From an uncultured Oscillospiraceae bacterium (lineage in GTDB: Bacteria; Bacillota; Clostridia; Oscillospirales; Oscillospiraceae): a DNA stretch of 64,000 nucleotides. This document shows positions 43,117 through 52,048 of this stretch, piece after piece. Location of the stretch: positions 1 to 64,000 of the forward strand of contig CALXDJ010000001.1 in NCBI GenBank assembly GCA_944387035.1, in the 5' to 3' direction. Both the position numbers and the translations under genes were made by a program. Each line of letters begins with the position of its first letter. Position 1 is the first letter of the stretch. The notes beneath the pieces were generated by a model, which had not been told where the DNA came from, did not search any database, and was given only the letters and a program-made list of their open reading frames with translations.

Positions 43117-43145
43117 TTGTGCTTTACATAGGAATCGTATATAAT
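43117..43145 (+). promoter_or_regulatory. Promoter of the Asp23-FakA pair
   Basis: TTGTGC (43117-43122), a 17-bp spacer and consensus TATAAT (43140-43145) are present. A GAAGAGGC/GCCTCTTC hairpin (43170-43189) lies in the leader. Confidence 0.68.
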
Positions 43146-43221
43146 GAAAGCCTAAAAGTACGCAATGGAGAAGAGGCTGCCGCCTCTTCCAATCAATGCT
43201 CCGGAAAGGAAGGACGTTTTC

Positions 43222-43572
43222 ATGATTCAATTCAAGTCCGATCAGGGAGACATCTTCGTCAGCAGCGCCGTATTTTCCAACATCACCGGCATGGCTGCCA
43301 CCAATTGCTTTGGCGTCAAGGGTATGGCCTACCGTTCCATGACTGACGGTCTGGTGCATTTGCTGCGCCGCGAGGCCATGAGCAAAGGCGTTAATATCAC
43401 CTATCACGATGACAACTCCATTTCCATCGAGCTCCACATCATTGTGGAGAACGGCGTAAACCTCCCCGCGGTGTGCCGCTCCATTATGAGCGAGGTCCGC
43501 TACATGGTGACCAAAAATACCGGGGTCACTGTCAAGGCTGTGGACGTGTGCGTCGATTCCATGACCCTGTAA
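43222..43572 (+). CDS. Asp23/Gls24 family protein (YloU-like)
   Basis: The 116-residue protein begins MIQFKSDQGDIFVSSAVFSNIT and has the family segments MAATNCFGVKGMA and SIELHIIVENGVNLPAVCRSIMSEVRYMV, then KAVDVCVDSM. Asp23-family proteins sit at the membrane and are linked to envelope stress and to fatty-acid kinase genes. The start follows AAAGGAAGG. It is followed after 16 bases by a fakA-like gene, the standard yloU-yloV arrangement. Confidence 0.9.
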   Translation: MIQFKSDQGDIFVSSAVFSNITGMAATNCFGVKGMAYRSMTDGLVHLLRREAMSKGVNITYHDDNSISIELHIIVENGVNLPAVCRSIMSEVRYMVTKNTGVTVKAVDVCVDSMTL

Positions 43573-43588
43573 GGGAGGACAAAGACAG

Positions 43589-45286
43589 ATGAATGAACAG
43601 ATTACCGGCCTGATGTTCAAGCAGATGGTCCTGCACGGTTCCGCTGCCATCACTGCCCAGAAGCAGGCCATTAATGACCTCAACGTGTTCCCCGTACCTG
43701 ACGGCGACACCGGAACCAACATGTCCATGACCATCGGTGCCGCAGCAACCGAACTGCGCAAATCCAATCCCGCCACGGTGGAGCAGGCTGCCTCCATTAC
43801 AGCCTCCACCCTGCTGCGGGGCGCCCGCGGCAACTCCGGCGTCATTCTCTCTCTTCTGTTCCGGGGGCTTTCCAAAGGCCTCAAGGGACACGCACAGGCT
43901 GATGCCGCCACCTTCGCCGCCGCCATGCAGGAAGGCGTCAGCGCCGCCTACAAAGCGGTGATGAAGCCCGCGGAGGGCACGGTGCTCACGGTCTCCCGTC
44001 TGGCGGCCAAGCGAGCCGTGGAAGTGGCCGCAGAGGAAAAGGACGTGGAAAAAGTGCTGGAAGAAGCCATTCGGGAGGGCTATGACGCCCTGGCACAGAC
44101 CATTGAAATGAACCCTGTTTTGAAAAAAGCCGGTGTGGTGGATGCCGGCGGCAAGGGGTACCTGCTGATTCTGGAAGGCATGCTCTCCGGCATGCGGGGC
44201 GAACCCCTGCCTGAGACGGATGAGGAAGGCGAAGCGCCGAACGAGAAAGCGGACTTTGCCATGATGGCTGCGGAGGAGATCACCTTCGCCTTCGACACGG
44301 TGTTCATCGTGCGCAAATCCACTCCCGATGTTTCTCTGGAGGGACTGCGCACCTATCTCAACAGCATCGGCGACAGCTTGGTTATCGGCGAGGACGATGA
44401 GGCGTTCAAGGTTCACGTCCACACCAATATTCCCGGAAGTGCCCTCAATGAAGCGCAAAAATACGGCACCCTGGAGCTGGCCAAGATCGAGAATATGCGC
44501 ACCCAGGCGGAAGATCTGGCTGCGGGCAAACACGTCCAGAGCACAGACGATCTGGACGCCGTGGAGGCCGCTTTGGAGTCCGGCGCTCCTCAGGAGGAGC
44601 AGGGCCATGTGGCGGCGGAGCCGGAAAAGAAATACGGGTTCCTGGCCGTGTGTGCCGGTGATGGTCTGGCCGCCGTGTTCCAGGATCTGGGCGCGGACGG
44701 CGTGGTCTCCGGCGGGCAAACCATGAACCCCTCCACGGAGAGCATTCTGGACGGGGTGGATCGGATCCCCGCTGAGACGGTGTTTATCCTGCCCAACAAC
44801 AGCAACATCATCATGGCCGCCCAGCAGTGTGCCGCCCTGACGGAAAAGCATGTGGTGGTCATCCCCACCAAAACGGTGCCGCAGGGCATCACCGCCATGA
44901 TGAACGTGGACTTTGAGGCTCCGGACGCACAGACCATTACCGATGCGATGACGGAAAGCCTCTCCACGGTCACCACTGCCCAGATCACCTATGCCGCCCG
45001 GAACTCGGATTTCGATGGGTTTGAAATCCGGGAAGGCGACTATCTGGCCCTGGAGGAAGGCAAGCTTTTCGGAACGGATTCCTCTCTGGACGCCCTCCTG
45101 CACAAGCTGGCGGAGCGTGCCGTGGAAAAGGAAGCATCCTTCATCTCCCTGTACTTCGGTGAGGATGTAACCGAAGAGGACGCCCAGAAAGCCGGAGCCC
45201 TCTTTGAGGCCGCCTGCCCCAATGCAGAAGTGGCGGTTCTCTCCGGCGGCCAACCGGTTTATTACTATATCATCTCCATGGAATAA
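43589..45286 (+). CDS. fakA: DAK2/DhaL-domain fatty acid kinase-like protein (FakA/YloV)
   Basis: The 565-residue protein has an N-terminal DhaL ATP-binding domain with FPVPDGDTGTNMSMT and LLRGARGNSGVILSLLFRG, a middle domain (about 220-300), and a C-terminal DegV-like domain with VSGGQTMNPSTESIL and PNNSNIIMAAQQC. FakA phosphorylates fatty acids bound to FakB proteins so that they can enter phospholipids. No fakB is in the window. The start follows GGGAGG. Confidence 0.9.
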   Translation: MNEQITGLMFKQMVLHGSAAITAQKQAINDLNVFPVPDGDTGTNMSMTIGAAATELRKSNPATVEQAASITASTLLRGARGNSGVILSLLFRGLSKGLKGHAQADAATFAAAMQEGVSAAYKAVMKPAEGTVLTVSRLAAKRAVEVAAEEKDVEKVLEEAIREGYDALAQTIEMNPVLKKAGVVDAGGKGYLLILEGMLSGMRGEPLPETDEEGEAPNEKADFAMMAAEEITFAFDTVFIVRKSTPDVSLEGLRTYLNSIGDSLVIGEDDEAFKVHVHTNIPGSALNEAQKYGTLELAKIENMRTQAEDLAAGKHVQSTDDLDAVEAALESGAPQEEQGHVAAEPEKKYGFLAVCAGDGLAAVFQDLGADGVVSGGQTMNPSTESILDGVDRIPAETVFILPNNSNIIMAAQQCAALTEKHVVVIPTKTVPQGITAMMNVDFEAPDAQTITDAMTESLSTVTTAQITYAARNSDFDGFEIREGDYLALEEGKLFGTDSSLDALLHKLAERAVEKEASFISLYFGEDVTEEDAQKAGALFEAACPNAEVAVLSGGQPVYYYIISME

Positions 45287-45297
45287 CCCGATCATAG

Positions 45298-45332
45298 AAA
45301 ACCGCCGCCGTCCCAAGGGACGGCGGCGGTTT
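45298..45332 (+). terminator. Terminator after fakA
   Basis: A stem of about 16 bp (AAAACCGCCGCCGTCCC with its complement), loop AA, is followed by TTTCATTCTTT. The HD-domain gene converges on it. Confidence 0.88.
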
Positions 45333-45379
45333 CATTCTTTATACACAGGTACTGGGATCAAAGCGGTTCCGGTATTTTT

Positions 45380-45964
45380 TTACAGGGTTTCCATGGCGGC
45401 GTTGATCTGCGATTCGGTAGCCCGCATGGCCTGCAGGGTCCGGTCCAGCAGTGTGTCCAGCTCCCAGCCCAACAGCTCCGCACCCTGACGGATCACATCC
45501 CGGGAGCAGCCTGCGGCAAACTTCTTGTCCTTGAACTTCTTTTTCAGGGAAGAGAGCTCCATATCCTCCACACTCTTGCTGGGCCGCATCAGTGCTGCAG
45601 CGCCGATCAGGCCCGTCAGCTCATCGCTGGCAAAAAGGACTTTCTCCATCTCGTGAACCGGCTCCACATCGGAGCAGAGACCGTATCCGTGGCAGCAAAC
45701 GGCATGGACAAACCCCTCACTGCATCCGATCTCCGCCAGCAGCTCCGGGGCCTTGCGGCAGTGCTCTTCCGGCCACTGTTCAAAATCCACATCGTGCAGA
45801 AGGCCCACTGTGGCCCAAAACTCCGCATCCTCACCGTAACCCAAGGTCTCCGCATACCAGCGCATGACGGCCTCCACCGTCAGGGCGTGGCGGACGTGGA
45901 AGGATTCCTGGTTATATTTCCGCAGCAGCGCCAGAGCTGCCGCCCGATCGGGACATGCTTTCAT
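45380..45964 (-). CDS. HDIG-type HD-domain protein
   Basis: The 194-residue protein has His in VRHALTVEAVMRWYAE, the HD pair in VGLLHDVDFEQWPEEH, and further His in VCCHGYGLCSDVEPVHEMEKVLFASDELTGLIGA. This is the metal site of the HDIG group, which includes nucleotide and tRNA-processing hydrolases. No partner domain is present. The start follows GAAGGAG. The substrate is unknown. Confidence 0.82.
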   Translation of the reverse strand: MKACPDRAAALALLRKYNQESFHVRHALTVEAVMRWYAETLGYGEDAEFWATVGLLHDVDFEQWPEEHCRKAPELLAEIGCSEGFVHAVCCHGYGLCSDVEPVHEMEKVLFASDELTGLIGAAALMRPSKSVEDMELSSLKKKFKDKKFAAGCSRDVIRQGAELLGWELDTLLDRTLQAMRATESQINAAMETL

Positions 45965-46032
45965 GGAATCTCGCTCCTTCTTTCTCTCAAATTGAAGTCA
46001 GTATAGCTTTTCTTTCCCGTTTTTTCAAGTCT

Positions 46033-46713
46033 TTACAGATCCCGGGGATCCGGATCTGCGTCCAGGGTCACGAAGTAGTCGTACCAAGGCAGCAGAAACG
46101 GCAGCTGCTCTTTGAGCCAGTCCACAATCTCCCGGCTGAACAGCGCATCCGTCAGCTTGTCCGAATGCGTGATGGAAAACGACTTGGCCCGGTACCACGG
46201 TTCCAGCAGCGCAGAGGGTGCCGCAGACTTGGGCCGCCGGTAGTCCTCCGTCTCCAGTACAAACGTCTCCTGCCGGGAAAGGGCCCGCATCATCTTCTCC
46301 ATGGTGCCGGGATCCCGGTCTATTCTGACCCGGAGCTTGGCCATGGTCACCGGCCGGGGCATATAATATCCCATGCCGCAGGTCCACCCCTCCGGCATCA
46401 GCTCAAACCAGAACACCGGCCGGGCAGTCCACTGCTCCGAAGGCTGCTCCACCGTAAACCACAGGCTTTCCTTGTATGGCCCCCGCCCGTGAAGCCGCCG
46501 GGCATCCCGGTAGATCCGTGTCACCTTCCGGACCAATCCGTAGTCCGGCCGCTGTTCCCGCAAAAACGCATAGATCTCATCCGCCAGCTCCGTCATGGGA
46601 CGGTAAAAGTGTTCCAGATAGATCTCCTTATGGGCCTCAAACCAGCTCCGCTCATTGTTGAAGCGGATTCCCCACATGAAATCCACCGTTTCATCTGTAA
46701 ATCCGGTAAACAT
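46033..46713 (-). CDS. DUF2461 family protein
   Basis: The 226-residue protein begins MFTGFTDETVDFMWGIRFNNERSWFEAHK and has RIYRDARRLHGRGPYKESLWFTV and FWFELMPEGWTCGMGYYMP. The opening F-x-L/F-N-NxxxWFxxHK pattern defines DUF2461, whose function is unknown. The protein is rich in Trp and Arg and has no membrane segment. It has no clear operon partner. Confidence 0.85.
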   Translation of the reverse strand: MFTGFTDETVDFMWGIRFNNERSWFEAHKEIYLEHFYRPMTELADEIYAFLREQRPDYGLVRKVTRIYRDARRLHGRGPYKESLWFTVEQPSEQWTARPVFWFELMPEGWTCGMGYYMPRPVTMAKLRVRIDRDPGTMEKMMRALSRQETFVLETEDYRRPKSAAPSALLEPWYRAKSFSITHSDKLTDALFSREIVDWLKEQLPFLLPWYDYFVTLDADPDPRDL

Positions 46714-46814
46714 CTCCGCCTCCGTCGTCTTTCTAAAATTACCGCCAGTATACCACAGCGTTCATCCCCCGGCAAGGCGGAAAATACCGGGCGGTCTCCC
46801 GCCCGGCTCCCCTG

Positions 46815-47450
46815 TCAGCACTGGCGCATGGCCTGCTCCAGCAGCGTCATCAGTACATCGGCCTGACGGTAATGGTCCGCACTGAACTCGCTCAGGATCT
46901 GGGCCAGGCAATGATCTGTGGTCCCCTCCGCTGCCCGGGCATAGTTCAATCCGCTGCATACCTGGGCATGATAGCACTGCCGAAGCAGTTGGCACCAGTT
47001 TCCCGACCGCATCTGCTGGCAAAGCATCACATGAGGCCGGTAGCATCCCCCTGTGATCAAATAGTACACTGCCATCAATCTCCGGGCGTGACCTGCCTCC
47101 TCTGCTGCCAGATCCCGCAGGCGCTGCCGGGCTGCCATGGGCCCCTGTTGGGCCATCATCCGGTAATTCCGGCAGTTCTCCAATTCCTCTTCAATGAATC
47201 CCGTCAGTACGTCCAGCATATCCTCTGCGTCCGAGCCCATGCAGCAGGGATCCGGAACAGCCCCGGGAAGCTGTCCCTCCTTCTCTTCCTCTTTCGTCTG
47301 GTCCGCAGACAGCTCAGCCTGTGAGGAGGCTGGGACTGCCTGCTCCACCGCGGCGGCGGGATAGGGCTCCAGCCCCGGGGCCACCCGCTGCCACAGGCGA
47401 TCATAGGGCCGGTAATCATACGCCGCCGATTGATGTAGCTGTTGATCCAT
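46815..47450 (-). CDS. Ferritin-like domain protein
   Basis: The 211-residue protein has a disordered N-terminal 80 residues with Pro, Glu and Ala, then a four-helix bundle. Metal ligands are plausible in IEEELENCRNYRMM, in AAEEAGHARRLMAVYY (ExxH pair), and in ILSEFSADHYRQADVL. Several Cys occur in the bundle region (GCYRPHVMLC, WCQLL, CYHAQVCSG). It could store or sense iron or handle peroxide. The start at 47450 follows AAAAGGAGGG. It is divergent from sufC, an iron-sulphur assembly gene, so the two units may be co-regulated. Confidence 0.78.
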   Translation of the reverse strand: MDQQLHQSAAYDYRPYDRLWQRVAPGLEPYPAAAVEQAVPASSQAELSADQTKEEEKEGQLPGAVPDPCCMGSDAEDMLDVLTGFIEEELENCRNYRMMAQQGPMAARQRLRDLAAEEAGHARRLMAVYYLITGGCYRPHVMLCQQMRSGNWCQLLRQCYHAQVCSGLNYARAAEGTTDHCLAQILSEFSADHYRQADVLMTLLEQAMRQC

Positions 47451-47501
47451 GAACGGTCCCTCCTTTTCCCTCCATCTTATGCAGCCGCGCCATTTTTTGT
47501 T

Positions 47502-47556
47502 CCTGTTGCCTGTGCAACAGGTATATTCCAAAAAACCGGGTAAAATACTATTGGAA
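47502..47556. promoter_or_regulatory. Dyads in the ferritin-like/sufC divergent promoter region
   Basis: CCTGTTGC / GCAACAGG (47502-47521, loop CTGT) is a perfect 8-bp inverted repeat. A second pair, TTCCAA (47525-47530) and TTGGAA (47551-47556), follows. They are candidate sites for a shared regulator of iron-sulphur or iron genes. No regulator gene is adjacent. Confidence 0.45.
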
Positions 47557-47571
47557 AGCATTGCCTCTGCG

Positions 47572-47600
47572 TTGCTTTTTTTTGCATCATCTGCTAAAAT
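47572..47600 (+). promoter_or_regulatory. sufC promoter
   Basis: TTGCTT (47572-47577), a 17-bp spacer and TAAAAT (47595-47600) are present, about 45 bases before the sufC start codon. Confidence 0.65.
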
Positions 47601-47645
47601 AGACAGGCTATGAGCATTTATGCCAGTAAAGGAGGTTCCGTTTCC

Positions 47646-48386
47646 ATGCTGGAACTGAAACATATCAGCTACGCCGTTCGGGAAGGCGACGGAGAGCTGG
47701 GCATTCTCAATGACATTTCCCTGACCATCGAGGATCACCGGCTGGTGGTCTTTACAGGTCCCAACGGCGGCGGCAAAACAACCCTCGCCAAAATCATCAT
47801 GGGTCTGGTCACCCCCACAGAGGGTCAGATTCTCTGGAATGGCCAGGACATCACCCATCTGGGCATTACGGAGCGTGCCCGTCTGGGAATCAGCTACGGT
47901 TTCCAGCAGCCGCCCCGCTTCAAAGGCTTGACGGTCCGCCGTCTGCTGACCCTGGCCTCGGGGGATGAAACCCTCTCCAAGGACCGGTGCTGCCAGTACC
48001 TGACGAAGGTGGGCCTGTGCGCCAACGACTATCTGGACCGGGAGGTGGATGTCTCCCTCTCCGGCGGCGAGGTCAAGCGGATTGAAATTGCCTCTATCCT
48101 GGCTCGAAACAGCCAGCTCATGATTTTCGACGAGCCGGAAGCCGGCATTGATCTGTGGAGCTTTGCCCGTTTGACGGAAACCTTCCAGCAGATTCACACC
48201 GCTGGTACCGCCACCATGATTATCATCTCCCACCAGGAGCGCATCATCTCCCTGGCGGATGAGGTTATCGTGGTGGGCGACGGCGCTATCCGGCACCGGG
48301 GCTCCGCACAGGAAATTCTTCCCCAGATTCTGGCGGATACACTGGGCGGCTGCCCGGTTTTGACAAAGGAGGCGAAGGCACAATGA
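47646..48386 (+). CDS. sufC: Fe-S assembly ATPase SufC
   Basis: The 246-residue ABC ATPase has Walker A GPNGGGKTT at 38-46, the Q-loop segment GISYGFQQPPRFKGLTV, the signature SLSGGEVKRIEIASIL, and Walker B MIFDEPEAGIDLWS. The EPEAGID stretch and the absence of a permease mark it as SufC rather than a transporter. The start at 47646 follows AAAGGAGG. It overlaps sufB. No SufS, SufU or SufD is nearby. Confidence 0.93.
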   Translation: MLELKHISYAVREGDGELGILNDISLTIEDHRLVVFTGPNGGGKTTLAKIIMGLVTPTEGQILWNGQDITHLGITERARLGISYGFQQPPRFKGLTVRRLLTLASGDETLSKDRCCQYLTKVGLCANDYLDREVDVSLSGGEVKRIEIASILARNSQLMIFDEPEAGIDLWSFARLTETFQQIHTAGTATMIIISHQERIISLADEVIVVGDGAIRHRGSAQEILPQILADTLGGCPVLTKEAKAQ

Positions 48387-49309
48387 TGGACAATGAAATC
48401 GACCGCGAGCTGCTGGAAAAAATCGCGGATATGCTGGGCAAACCGGTTGGTGCCTTCAACATCCGGAAGGACTGCGGCTGTGACGGCCGCCAGTCCACGG
48501 AGCACATTCAGATTCTGGACCGGGACGACGGCAAAGCCGGTATCAACATCCGCATTGCCGACGGCACAGTGAATGAGACCTGCCACATTCCGGTCATCAT
48601 TACGAAGTCCGGTGTGGAAGAAACGGTGTACAACGACTTTTTCATCGGCGAAAACTGCGATGTGGAAATTGTAGCCGGCTGCGGTATTCATAACTGCGGC
48701 GAGCAGACCTCCCGTCACGATGGTGTCCACGTTTTCCATGTGGGAAAGCACTCCCGGGTGCATTACAGCGAAAAGCACTACGGCGAGGGTGACGGCAAGG
48801 GCGGACGGATCATGAATCCTCAGACCATTGTCTATCTGGACGAAGGTGCCTCCATTCAGATGGATACCACCCAGATCCGGGGCGTGGATTCCACCAAGCG
48901 TTATACCAAGATTGTCTGCGGCAAGGATGCCGAGGCCGTGATAACCGAGCGGCTGCTCACCCATGGCGACCAAGTGGCCGAAAGCGATATGGAAATCGAT
49001 CTGGATGGCGAAGGTGCCCGGGGCCGGGTGATTTCCCGCTCGGTGGCGCAGGACTCCTCCAACCAGGTCTTCTATCCCCGTATGGTGGGCAACGCCGCCT
49101 GCTTTGGCCATGTGCAGTGCGACTCCATCATTATGGGAGACGCCAAGATCAAATCCATCCCTGCCATTACTGCCAACTGCACCGAGGCACAGCTCATCCA
49201 TGAAGCGGCCATCGGCAAAATCGCCGGGGATCAGCTTTTAAAGCTGGAGACCCTGGGTCTGACAGAAGAGGAAGCTGAGGACTGCATCCTCAAGGGCTTC
49301 CTGGCATAA
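48383..49309 (+). CDS. sufB: Fe-S scaffold SufB-like (SufBC-minimal type)
   Basis: The 308-residue protein is shorter than classical SufB (about 465). It keeps the beta-helix core: VAGCGIHNCGEQTSRHDG, then GKHSRVHYSEKHYGEG and MNPQTIVYLDEGASIQMDTTQIRG. The end GNAACFGHVQCDSIIMGD and IPAITANCTEAQLIHEAAIGKI contains Cys and His candidates for cluster binding. Its ATG overlaps the sufC stop codon. The two-gene set resembles the reduced SUF-like systems of archaea and anaerobic bacteria. Confidence 0.88.
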   Translation: MMDNEIDRELLEKIADMLGKPVGAFNIRKDCGCDGRQSTEHIQILDRDDGKAGINIRIADGTVNETCHIPVIITKSGVEETVYNDFFIGENCDVEIVAGCGIHNCGEQTSRHDGVHVFHVGKHSRVHYSEKHYGEGDGKGGRIMNPQTIVYLDEGASIQMDTTQIRGVDSTKRYTKIVCGKDAEAVITERLLTHGDQVAESDMEIDLDGEGARGRVISRSVAQDSSNQVFYPRMVGNAACFGHVQCDSIIMGDAKIKSIPAITANCTEAQLIHEAAIGKIAGDQLLKLETLGLTEEEAEDCILKGFLA

Positions 49310-49322
49310 GGAACCATAAAAT

Positions 49323-49358
49323 AGCGCGCAGCTAAAAGCTGCGCGCTCCCTCTTTTTT
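49323..49358 (+). terminator. sufCB terminator
   Basis: AGCGCGCAGCT / AGCTGCGCGCT, an 11-bp stem, is followed by CCCTCTTTTTT. Confidence 0.88.
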
Positions 49359-49362
49359 ATAA

Positions 49363-49395
49363 AAAATCCTCCGGAGTGATTCCCCGGAGGATTTT
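49363..49395 (-). terminator. Terminator of the RNase Y gene
   Basis: AAAATCCTCCGG / CCGGAGGATTTT, a 12-bp stem, is followed on the minus strand by TTATAAAAAAG after the T-rich 3' arm, just past the stop codon. Confidence 0.85.
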
Positions 49396-49407
49396 TCTTT
49401 AGCAATT

Positions 49408-50958
49408 TTACTTTGCGTATTCGACAACCTTCGTCTCACGCAGGACATGGACCTTAATCTGACCGGGATACTCCATCTCTTCCTCGATCTTCTTGGCCAG
49501 ATCCCGGGCCAGAATGACCATCTGATCCTCACTGACCTGCTCCGGTCTGACCATGACCCGAACCTCGCGGCCAGCCTGAATGGCATATGCCTTCTCCACG
49601 CCGGGATAGGAGCCCGTAATGGTCTCCAGCTGCTCCAGACGCTTGATGTAGTTCTCCAGATTCTCACGACGGGCACCGGGCCGGGCAGCGGAAATGGCAT
49701 CCGCCGCCTGCACCAGGCAGGCCACAATCGTCCGGGGCTCCACATCGTTGTGGTGCGCCTCGATGGCGTGAATGATGTCTTCCTTCTCCTTGTACTTCCG
49801 GGCAAACTCCACACCCAAAGACACGTGCGTGCCTTCCATTTCGTGGTCCACAGCCTTGCCCAGGTCATGGAGCAGGCCCGCCCGCTTGGCGGCCTGGACG
49901 TCTGCTCCCAACTCAGCGGCCATCATGCCGGCAATGTGGGAAACCTCCACAGAGTGCTGCAGAACATTCTGACCGTAACTGGTGCGGTAATAGAGCCGTC
50001 CCAACATCTTCACCAGTTCGGGATGCAGATTCCGCACTCCGCACTCAAAGGTCACACGCTCACCCTCAGCCTTGATGGTAGCGTCCACTTCACGGCGGGC
50101 CTTCTCCACCATTTCCTCAATGTGGGTGGGATGAATCCGGCCGTCCGCAATGAGCTTTTCCAGTGCCAACCGGGCAATCTCCCGCCGCACCGGCTCAAAA
50201 CAGGAAACCGTAATGGCCTCCGGTGTATCATCAATGATCAAATCCACACCGGTGAGGGTCTCAATGGTGCGGATATTCCGGCCTTCCCGGCCAATAATGC
50301 GGCCCTTCATCTCGTCATTGGGCAGGGGAACCACGCTGACGGTCATTTCAGCCACCTGGTCCGCGGCACAGCGCTGGATGGCCTGCGCCACCACTTCGCG
50401 GGCACGGGCCTCGCACTCTTCCTTCATTCGAGACTCCACCTCTTTAATCTTGAGAGCAGTCTCATGGGTTACTTCTGCTTCCACCTGGGAGATCAGATAA
50501 TCCTTTGCCTCTTCCGCAGTAAAGCCGGAAATGCGCTCGAGCATTTCGGTCTGGCTGCGTTTGATGACCTGGATTTCCTCCGCCTCCTTGTCAATGGCGG
50601 CATGCTTTTGTGCCAGGGATTCTTCCTTCTTCTCGATGGCCTCGGTCTTACGGTCGAGGTTCTCTTCTTTTTGCTGCAGCCGGTTTTCCTGCCGCTGCAG
50701 ATCGGCTCTGCGCTCCTTTACTTCCTTTTCATATTCGCTGCGGTTCTTTAAAATCTCTTCTTTGGCTTCCAGCAGTGCCTCTTTCTTTTTGGTCTCGGCG
50801 CTCTTGATGGCCTCATTGATAATGCGCTTTCCTTCTTCTTCTGCGCTTGAGATTTCCTTCTCGGAAACATTCTTCCGGTAGTAAAAACCGGCAGGGAAGC
50901 AAATCGCGCCGCCGACCACCAGCCCGATCAGGGCTGCAAGAATGGTCAAGGGACTCAC
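49408..50958 (-). CDS. rny: Ribonuclease Y
   Basis: The 516-residue protein has an N-terminal membrane anchor ([22 protein letters not shown]), a long coiled coil (about 25-200), a KH domain ([26 protein letters not shown]), and an HD domain ([23 protein letters not shown], then [15 protein letters not shown]). It starts mRNA decay by endonucleolytic cleavage. The start is a GTG at 50958, after AGGAGG, which gives a protein of the usual length and a membrane anchor at the very N-terminus; an upstream ATG would add a poor, polar extension. Confidence 0.93.
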   Translation of the reverse strand: MSPLTILAALIGLVVGGAICFPAGFYYRKNVSEKEISSAEEEGKRIINEAIKSAETKKKEALLEAKEEILKNRSEYEKEVKERRADLQRQENRLQQKEENLDRKTEAIEKKEESLAQKHAAIDKEAEEIQVIKRSQTEMLERISGFTAEEAKDYLISQVEAEVTHETALKIKEVESRMKEECEARAREVVAQAIQRCAADQVAEMTVSVVPLPNDEMKGRIIGREGRNIRTIETLTGVDLIIDDTPEAITVSCFEPVRREIARLALEKLIADGRIHPTHIEEMVEKARREVDATIKAEGERVTFECGVRNLHPELVKMLGRLYYRTSYGQNVLQHSVEVSHIAGMMAAELGADVQAAKRAGLLHDLGKAVDHEMEGTHVSLGVEFARKYKEKEDIIHAIEAHHNDVEPRTIVACLVQAADAISAARPGARRENLENYIKRLEQLETITGSYPGVEKAYAIQAGREVRVMVRPEQVSEDQMVILARDLAKKIEEEMEYPGQIKVHVLRETKVVEYAK

Positions 50959-51166
50959 GATCTGGTATTCCTCCTGTTCATTGGGTTTGGTCGCTGTATG
51001 AGCGGGCCGCGCCGACCCGCTCCCTTTAGAAAATGATCGGACGGACACCCCTTTTGCCGTTCGATAATCATCCTTTTTCAGTTTAATCGTTTAGAGGGGT
51101 CCTGTCAAGGAAAAACGTATATTTAACCGAAATATACACCCAGTTTCCCCGGTGCTTTTGTAAAAA

Positions 51167-51207
51167 ACTCCGGAGTGTATGCCCAAGTACGGCACACACT
51201 CCGGAGT
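51167..51207 (-). terminator. Terminator of the amidase gene
   Basis: ACTCCGGAGTGT / ACACTCCGGAGT, a 12-bp stem, is followed on the minus strand by TTTTTTAC. Confidence 0.85.
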
Positions 51208-51216
51208 ACATCCCAG

Positions 51217-51957
51217 CTACACGTTGATGTAGGCCGCAGCCGCATAACCCAGCTGCTCGCCAAATCCAACTACATACCACCCTTCCCATTCTCCGTAAAC
51301 CGTAACGGCCGAGCCTCCGGGCATATTGGCCAGGATTCTGCCGTCAGAAGAGGGGTAATCCCGCAGATTCAGCGTCCCATAGGACACCGCCACAGTCCCC
51401 GTCACCGGTGTGGACGGGTAAATAAAGGGAAGATCGAAATACCGGGTCAGGGCCCGGGCCAGCTGCTGCGCAATGGCCTCCACATGCCCCTCTATCCAAA
51501 CGGCATCTGCGTAATTATCATGGTATCCGATTTCCACCAGCACTGCCGGTGCCCGGGGCTGGCGCACTTCCCCCAGGGAGGTGGTCTCCCGGGTTGTGAC
51601 TTTATTGGGCAGCGGATAGATCTGCCGCAGTTCCTCGACAATGAGTTCTGCGGCTCTTTGCCCCTGTTGGCTGCCGGGATAATAGAAGGCGATGATTCCA
51701 CGCTCTTCCCCATAATGGCCCTCCGGTGCGGCGTTGGAGTGCAGAGCCAAGTACAGGTCATAGTCTCCTGCATTTCCCTCCCGAATGGAGGAAGCAGCGG
51801 TCATATCCGGGCGGTTGCGCTGATAGCGGATGGCATTGGACCAAAGGTATGGTACCAGCGCATCGGCCAGCTGGTTCATGTGGTACTCTTCCGAGCCACT
51901 GCCGGTGACATAGGCATTCCACTCCTGTGTGGACGGACTAAGATAAATGACAGGCAT
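51217..51957 (-). CDS. N-acetylmuramoyl-L-alanine amidase with SH3-like domain
   Basis: The 246-residue protein has an Amidase_3 fold: IYLSPSTQEWNAYV, EEYHMNQLADAL with a Glu/His metal pair, DYDLYLALHSNAAPEG, and PAVLVEIGYHDN near the catalytic Glu. A C-terminal SH3-like domain follows (about 180-246, GTLNLRDYPSSDGRIL, then WYVVGFGEQLGYAAA). It cleaves the amide bond between MurNAc and the peptide. No signal peptide is visible; it may be released by lysis or act in spores. The start follows GAAGGAGG. Confidence 0.88.
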   Translation of the reverse strand: MPVIYLSPSTQEWNAYVTGSGSEEYHMNQLADALVPYLWSNAIRYQRNRPDMTAASSIREGNAGDYDLYLALHSNAAPEGHYGEERGIIAFYYPGSQQGQRAAELIVEELRQIYPLPNKVTTRETTSLGEVRQPRAPAVLVEIGYHDNYADAVWIEGHVEAIAQQLARALTRYFDLPFIYPSTPVTGTVAVSYGTLNLRDYPSSDGRILANMPGGSAVTVYGEWEGWYVVGFGEQLGYAAAAYINV

Positions 51958-52048
51958 GTTGGTCCCTCCTTCTCATGGAATTCTATGGCGGAACGAAGGA
52001 AAATGTGATATACTCAAGGCCAGAACTTGACGCAGGAGGAACCGTTTC

